Shown here piece after piece: positions 61,803 to 64,000 of a DNA stretch of 64,000 bases (positions are counted from its first letter, which is position 1; each line of letters begins with the position of its first letter). The notes under the pieces were generated by a model. It did no database searches, was not told where the DNA came from, and saw nothing but the letters and a program-made list of their open reading frames with translations. Source of the stretch: Halegenticoccus soli. Lineage in GTDB: Archaea > Halobacteriota > Halobacteria > Halobacteriales > Haloferacaceae. The stretch covers positions 62,001 to 126,000 of the forward strand of contig NZ_PEND01000008.1 in NCBI RefSeq assembly GCF_002844195.1, read 5' to 3'. The position numbers were made by a program, and so were the translations under genes.

Positions 61803-62906
61803 TCAGATGCGGAACTGTTCGAGCCTGTCGTCCTTGAGAGTCACGCCGTGGCCCGGTCGATCGGGCAGCTGAATCGCGCCGTTCTCCGGTTCGATGGGGT
61901 GTTCGAGCACGTCGTCGAACGCCTTGACGTCGGAGTCGCGGTAGAAGTACTCGATCCAGAGGCCGTTCTCGATGGCTGCGAGCAGCTGGATGTGGAGGTC
62001 CCAGTTGTAGTGCGGCGCGACGAAGATATCCCGGGAGGCCGCGGTGTGGGCGACGCGCATCCACTCCGTCACCCCGCCGACGACCGTCACGTCGGGCTGG
62101 ACGATGTCCACCGCGTTCTCCCGCATGAGTTCCGCGAATCCGTAGCGCGAGAACTCGAGTTCGCCCGCGGCGACCGGGAAGTCGAGCGCAGCGTTGACCT
62201 CGGACATCAGTTCGACGCTGTCGGGCATGACCGGTTCCTCGATGAAGTACGGGTCGTACTCGGCGAACCGCCGGCAGGCGTTGACCGCCTCCTGCTTGTT
62301 CTTCCACTTGCCGTTTGCGTCCATGAGGAGCGTGCGCTCCGGGCCGATCGCCTCGCGGGCCACCCGGACGCGCTCGACCTCCTCTTCGACCGACAGCCGG
62401 CCGACCTTCATCTTCACGACGTCGTGACCGCGCTCGACGTAGCGCTCCATCTCCTCGCGGAGCCCCTCCAGCCCCTTGCCCTCGCGGTAGTACCCGCCGC
62501 TGGCGTAGGCCGGCACCTCGTCGGTGTACGCGCCGAGGAGCTTGTAGAGCGGCTGATCGGCGGCTTTCGCCTTGATGTCCCAGAGCGCGGTGTCGATCAT
62601 CGAGATGGCGCGCATGACGACGCCCTTCCGTCCGATCTGGACGCTGCCGTCGAACATCCGCCGCCAGAGCTTCTCGGTGTCGCGGGGGTCCTCGCCCTCG
62701 ACCATCGGCGCGAGCACCGTCTCGACGGCCGCGGCGATGACGCTCGCCCCGCCGTAGCCGAGCGAGTAGCCCAACCCCTCGATCCCGTCGTCGGTCCGAA
62801 CCCGCACGATCGCGTGGTCGCGCTCCTCGACGACCCGCGTGGCGAACGCCACCGGCTCCTTCAGCGGGATGGAGACCGCAAAGCTTTCCACTTCGGTGAT
62901 TTCCAT
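61803..62906 (-). CDS. enolase-superfamily (mandelate racemase type) sugar-acid dehydratase
   Basis: Protein of 367 residues with capping domain and TIM barrel. Catalytic and metal residues: VVKMKVGR (Lys-x-Lys base, about 167-170), LLMDANGKW (Asp ligand), FIEEPVMP and VAAGELEFSRY (Glu ligands), HYNWDLHIQ (His, catalytic). Such members dehydrate sugar acids to 2-keto-3-deoxy acids. Its stop and the plus-strand MBL gene converge. It lies beside a fumarylacetoacetate-hydrolase family gene that could act on the product. Confidence 0.88.
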   Translation of the reverse strand: MEITEVESFAVSIPLKEPVAFATRVVEERDHAIVRVRTDDGIEGLGYSLGYGGASVIAAAVETVLAPMVEGEDPRDTEKLWRRMFDGSVQIGRKGVVMRAISMIDTALWDIKAKAADQPLYKLLGAYTDEVPAYASGGYYREGKGLEGLREEMERYVERGHDVVKMKVGRLSVEEEVERVRVAREAIGPERTLLMDANGKWKNKQEAVNACRRFAEYDPYFIEEPVMPDSVELMSEVNAALDFPVAAGELEFSRYGFAELMRENAVDIVQPDVTVVGGVTEWMRVAHTAASRDIFVAPHYNWDLHIQLLAAIENGLWIEYFYRDSDVKAFDDVLEHPIEPENGAIQLPDRPGHGVTLKDDRLEQFRI

Positions 62907-63038
62907 GAGTCCGTTCCAACGGATTCCGTCCGTCTATAAGAATCTTTGGTCGAGAACCGTCTCGGTCGGTCTCGCGGCACCGACGCCGCGTCCCGCGGCC
63001 GAGCGCCGGAGGGCGACCTTCCGGGGAACGAACGCGTT

Positions 63039-63860
63039 CTATCGGACGACGGGGGCCGAAACGGCACCCACCCGGTCGACTTCGGCCCGGACGTCGTCGC
63101 CCGGATTGATCGGGCACGCGCCGGGCGTCCCGGTCGAGATGACGTCGCCGGGCCGGAGCGTCATCACGCGCGAGTGGAAGGCGACCAGCTCGCGGGGGCG
63201 CATCATCATGTTGCGCACGCCGTTTTCGGCGACCACCTCGTCGTTGACGACCGTCCGCACCGCGAGCTCCTCCAGGGGACCGACCTCGTCGGGCGTGACG
63301 ATCCACGGCCCGAGGACGAGGAACGAGTCGAAGCTCTTCGCTCGCGTCAGGTAGCGCGGGTTGCGCTGGAGGATGTCCTCCGCGGTCATGTCGATGATCG
63401 GGAGGTAGCCCGCGACGACGTCGTCGACCGCGTCCTCGGGGAGATCCGAACACTCGCGGCCGATGACGACGCCGAGTTCGGCCTCGGCGGTCACCCGTTC
63501 GCTCTGTTCGGGCGGCGGGAGGCGGATCGGGCCGCCGGGGCCGGTCACGGTCGTCGCCGGCTTCATGAAGCTCGCCGGTTCGTCCGGCCGCGTCTCGTTC
63601 AGGTCGGACGCGTGCTCCGCGTAGTTGAGACCGATGCCCCAGAGCTTCCCGATCCGATCGAGGGGAACGGTCAGAGAGAGGTGCTCCGCCGGGGTTCGGC
63701 GTGCGGTCGACTCACCCAGGTCGGGCAAGTCGCCGCTCGTCGCGGCCCGAAGCGCGCTCTGTACGTCTGTGAGTCCGGGGTCGGCGGCGGCGAGCGGGGT
63801 GAACCCCTCGTCGTCGCCGACGACCGGCGTTCCGTCCGTCGTTCTGGCAATTCTCGTCAT
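63039..63860 (-). CDS. fumarylacetoacetate hydrolase family protein
   Basis: Protein of 273 residues. Family marks: KLWGIGLNYAEHASDLNETR, FMKPATTVTGPGGPIRLPP, VTAEAELGVVIGRECSDLPE (metal Glu pair), LGPWIVTPDEVG, and VISTGTPGACP. The family cleaves or dehydrates keto acids; here possibly 2-keto-3-deoxy sugar acids. Its ATG at 63860 is a short distance from the stop of the SDR that runs out of the window. Confidence 0.88.
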   Translation of the reverse strand: MTRIARTTDGTPVVGDDEGFTPLAAADPGLTDVQSALRAATSGDLPDLGESTARRTPAEHLSLTVPLDRIGKLWGIGLNYAEHASDLNETRPDEPASFMKPATTVTGPGGPIRLPPPEQSERVTAEAELGVVIGRECSDLPEDAVDDVVAGYLPIIDMTAEDILQRNPRYLTRAKSFDSFLVLGPWIVTPDEVGPLEELAVRTVVNDEVVAENGVRNMMMRPRELVAFHSRVMTLRPGDVISTGTPGACPINPGDDVRAEVDRVGAVSAPVVR

Positions 63861-63895
63861 GGTGTGGGTATCGAGTGTGGTCGGGCGGTCGGCGG

Positions 63896-64000
63896 TCAGA
63901 GGTTCGAGTCGCCGAGGCCGCCGTCGATCGGGACGGCGACGCCGTTGACGTATCCCGAGCGGGGCGACGACAGAAACGCGACCGTGTCGCCGAGTTCTAT
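63896..64000 (-). CDS. short-chain dehydrogenase, C-terminal end only
   Basis: The minus strand from the window edge reads ELGDTVAFLSSPRSGYVNGV and AVPIDGGLGDSNL before a TGA at 63896-63898. The FLSS-x3-G-Y-V-N-G-x-A-x-x-I-D-G-G pattern is the end of classical SDRs. It lies upstream of the fumarylacetoacetate-hydrolase family gene on the same strand, so it is likely part of the same sugar-acid operon. Confidence 0.75.
   Translation of the reverse strand: MELGDTVAFLSSPRSGYVNGVAVPIDGGLGDSNL

Noticed and set aside
61510-63453. A 647-codon minus-strand frame over the enolase-superfamily gene and its neighbours
   Set aside because: Arg/Gly/Ala-rich shadow; the enolase-family frame on the same strand has the catalytic residues.

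Overview
The window is a stretch of haloarchaeal (class Halobacteria) chromosome. Evidence: very GC-rich DNA with strongly acidic proteins, Tat-type signal peptides with lipoboxes, archaeal TATA promoters, and lineage markers such as FEN-1, GatE, an archaeal proteasome alpha subunit, MptE, a CUT1 sugar transporter with a Tat lipoprotein, and several small zinc-finger families. The species cannot be fixed from sequence alone.

Layout. 1-11.0 kb: an MFS transporter (cut by the window edge), DUF3054, GNAT, FEN-1, HdeD-like protein, an AI-2E transporter remnant, BolA, and an AGE-type sugar epimerase convergent with a four-gene sugar ABC transporter. 11.2-17.1 kb: fumarase, zinc finger, GatE, MaoC dehydratase, TrmJ. 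17.2-19.3 kb: a secreted protein with a nuclease domain between two similar domains. 19.5-37.1 kb: pterin/folate and thymidylate genes (DHPS-like, MptE, ThyX, DHFR), a frameshifted photolyase, two tandem superoxide dismutases, SufB, proteasome alpha, MOSC, amidohydrolase and a membrane-anchored winged-helix protein. 37,469-37,543: tRNA-Glu(CTC).

37.5-52.26 kb: an integrated element of about 14.7 kb, bounded by an exact 44-base copy of the tRNA 3' end. Its base composition is visibly less GC-rich. It starts with a broken tyrosine integrase and carries a second integrase fragment joined to another truncated gene. Its core (39.6-47.9 kb) is the most interesting part of the window. It holds three divergent alkylmercury-lyase (MerB) family paralogues, each keeping the Cys...Asp...Cys triad, with an MFS transporter, a rhodanese-metallo-beta-lactamase protein, a Bat-type HTH protein, a PQQ-type lipoprotein, a decayed lipoprotein and two paralogous micro-ORFs. 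Seven start codons here share one promoter design: in most a TATA-like element, then a palindrome of the form CCCCA-N5/6-TGGGG, then 38-40 bases to the ATG. This looks like a self-contained regulon, which I have not seen described.

52.3-64 kb: remnants beside the element, then a nucleoside uptake and hydrolysis locus (two nucleoside hydrolases around an ECF transporter whose fused ATPase has one intact and one degenerate half), a XapX protein and a UspA protein. The window ends with a sugar-acid catabolism cluster (uronate-dehydrogenase-like SDR, UlaG-like hydrolase, enolase-superfamily dehydratase, fumarylacetoacetate-hydrolase family protein, and the end of another SDR).
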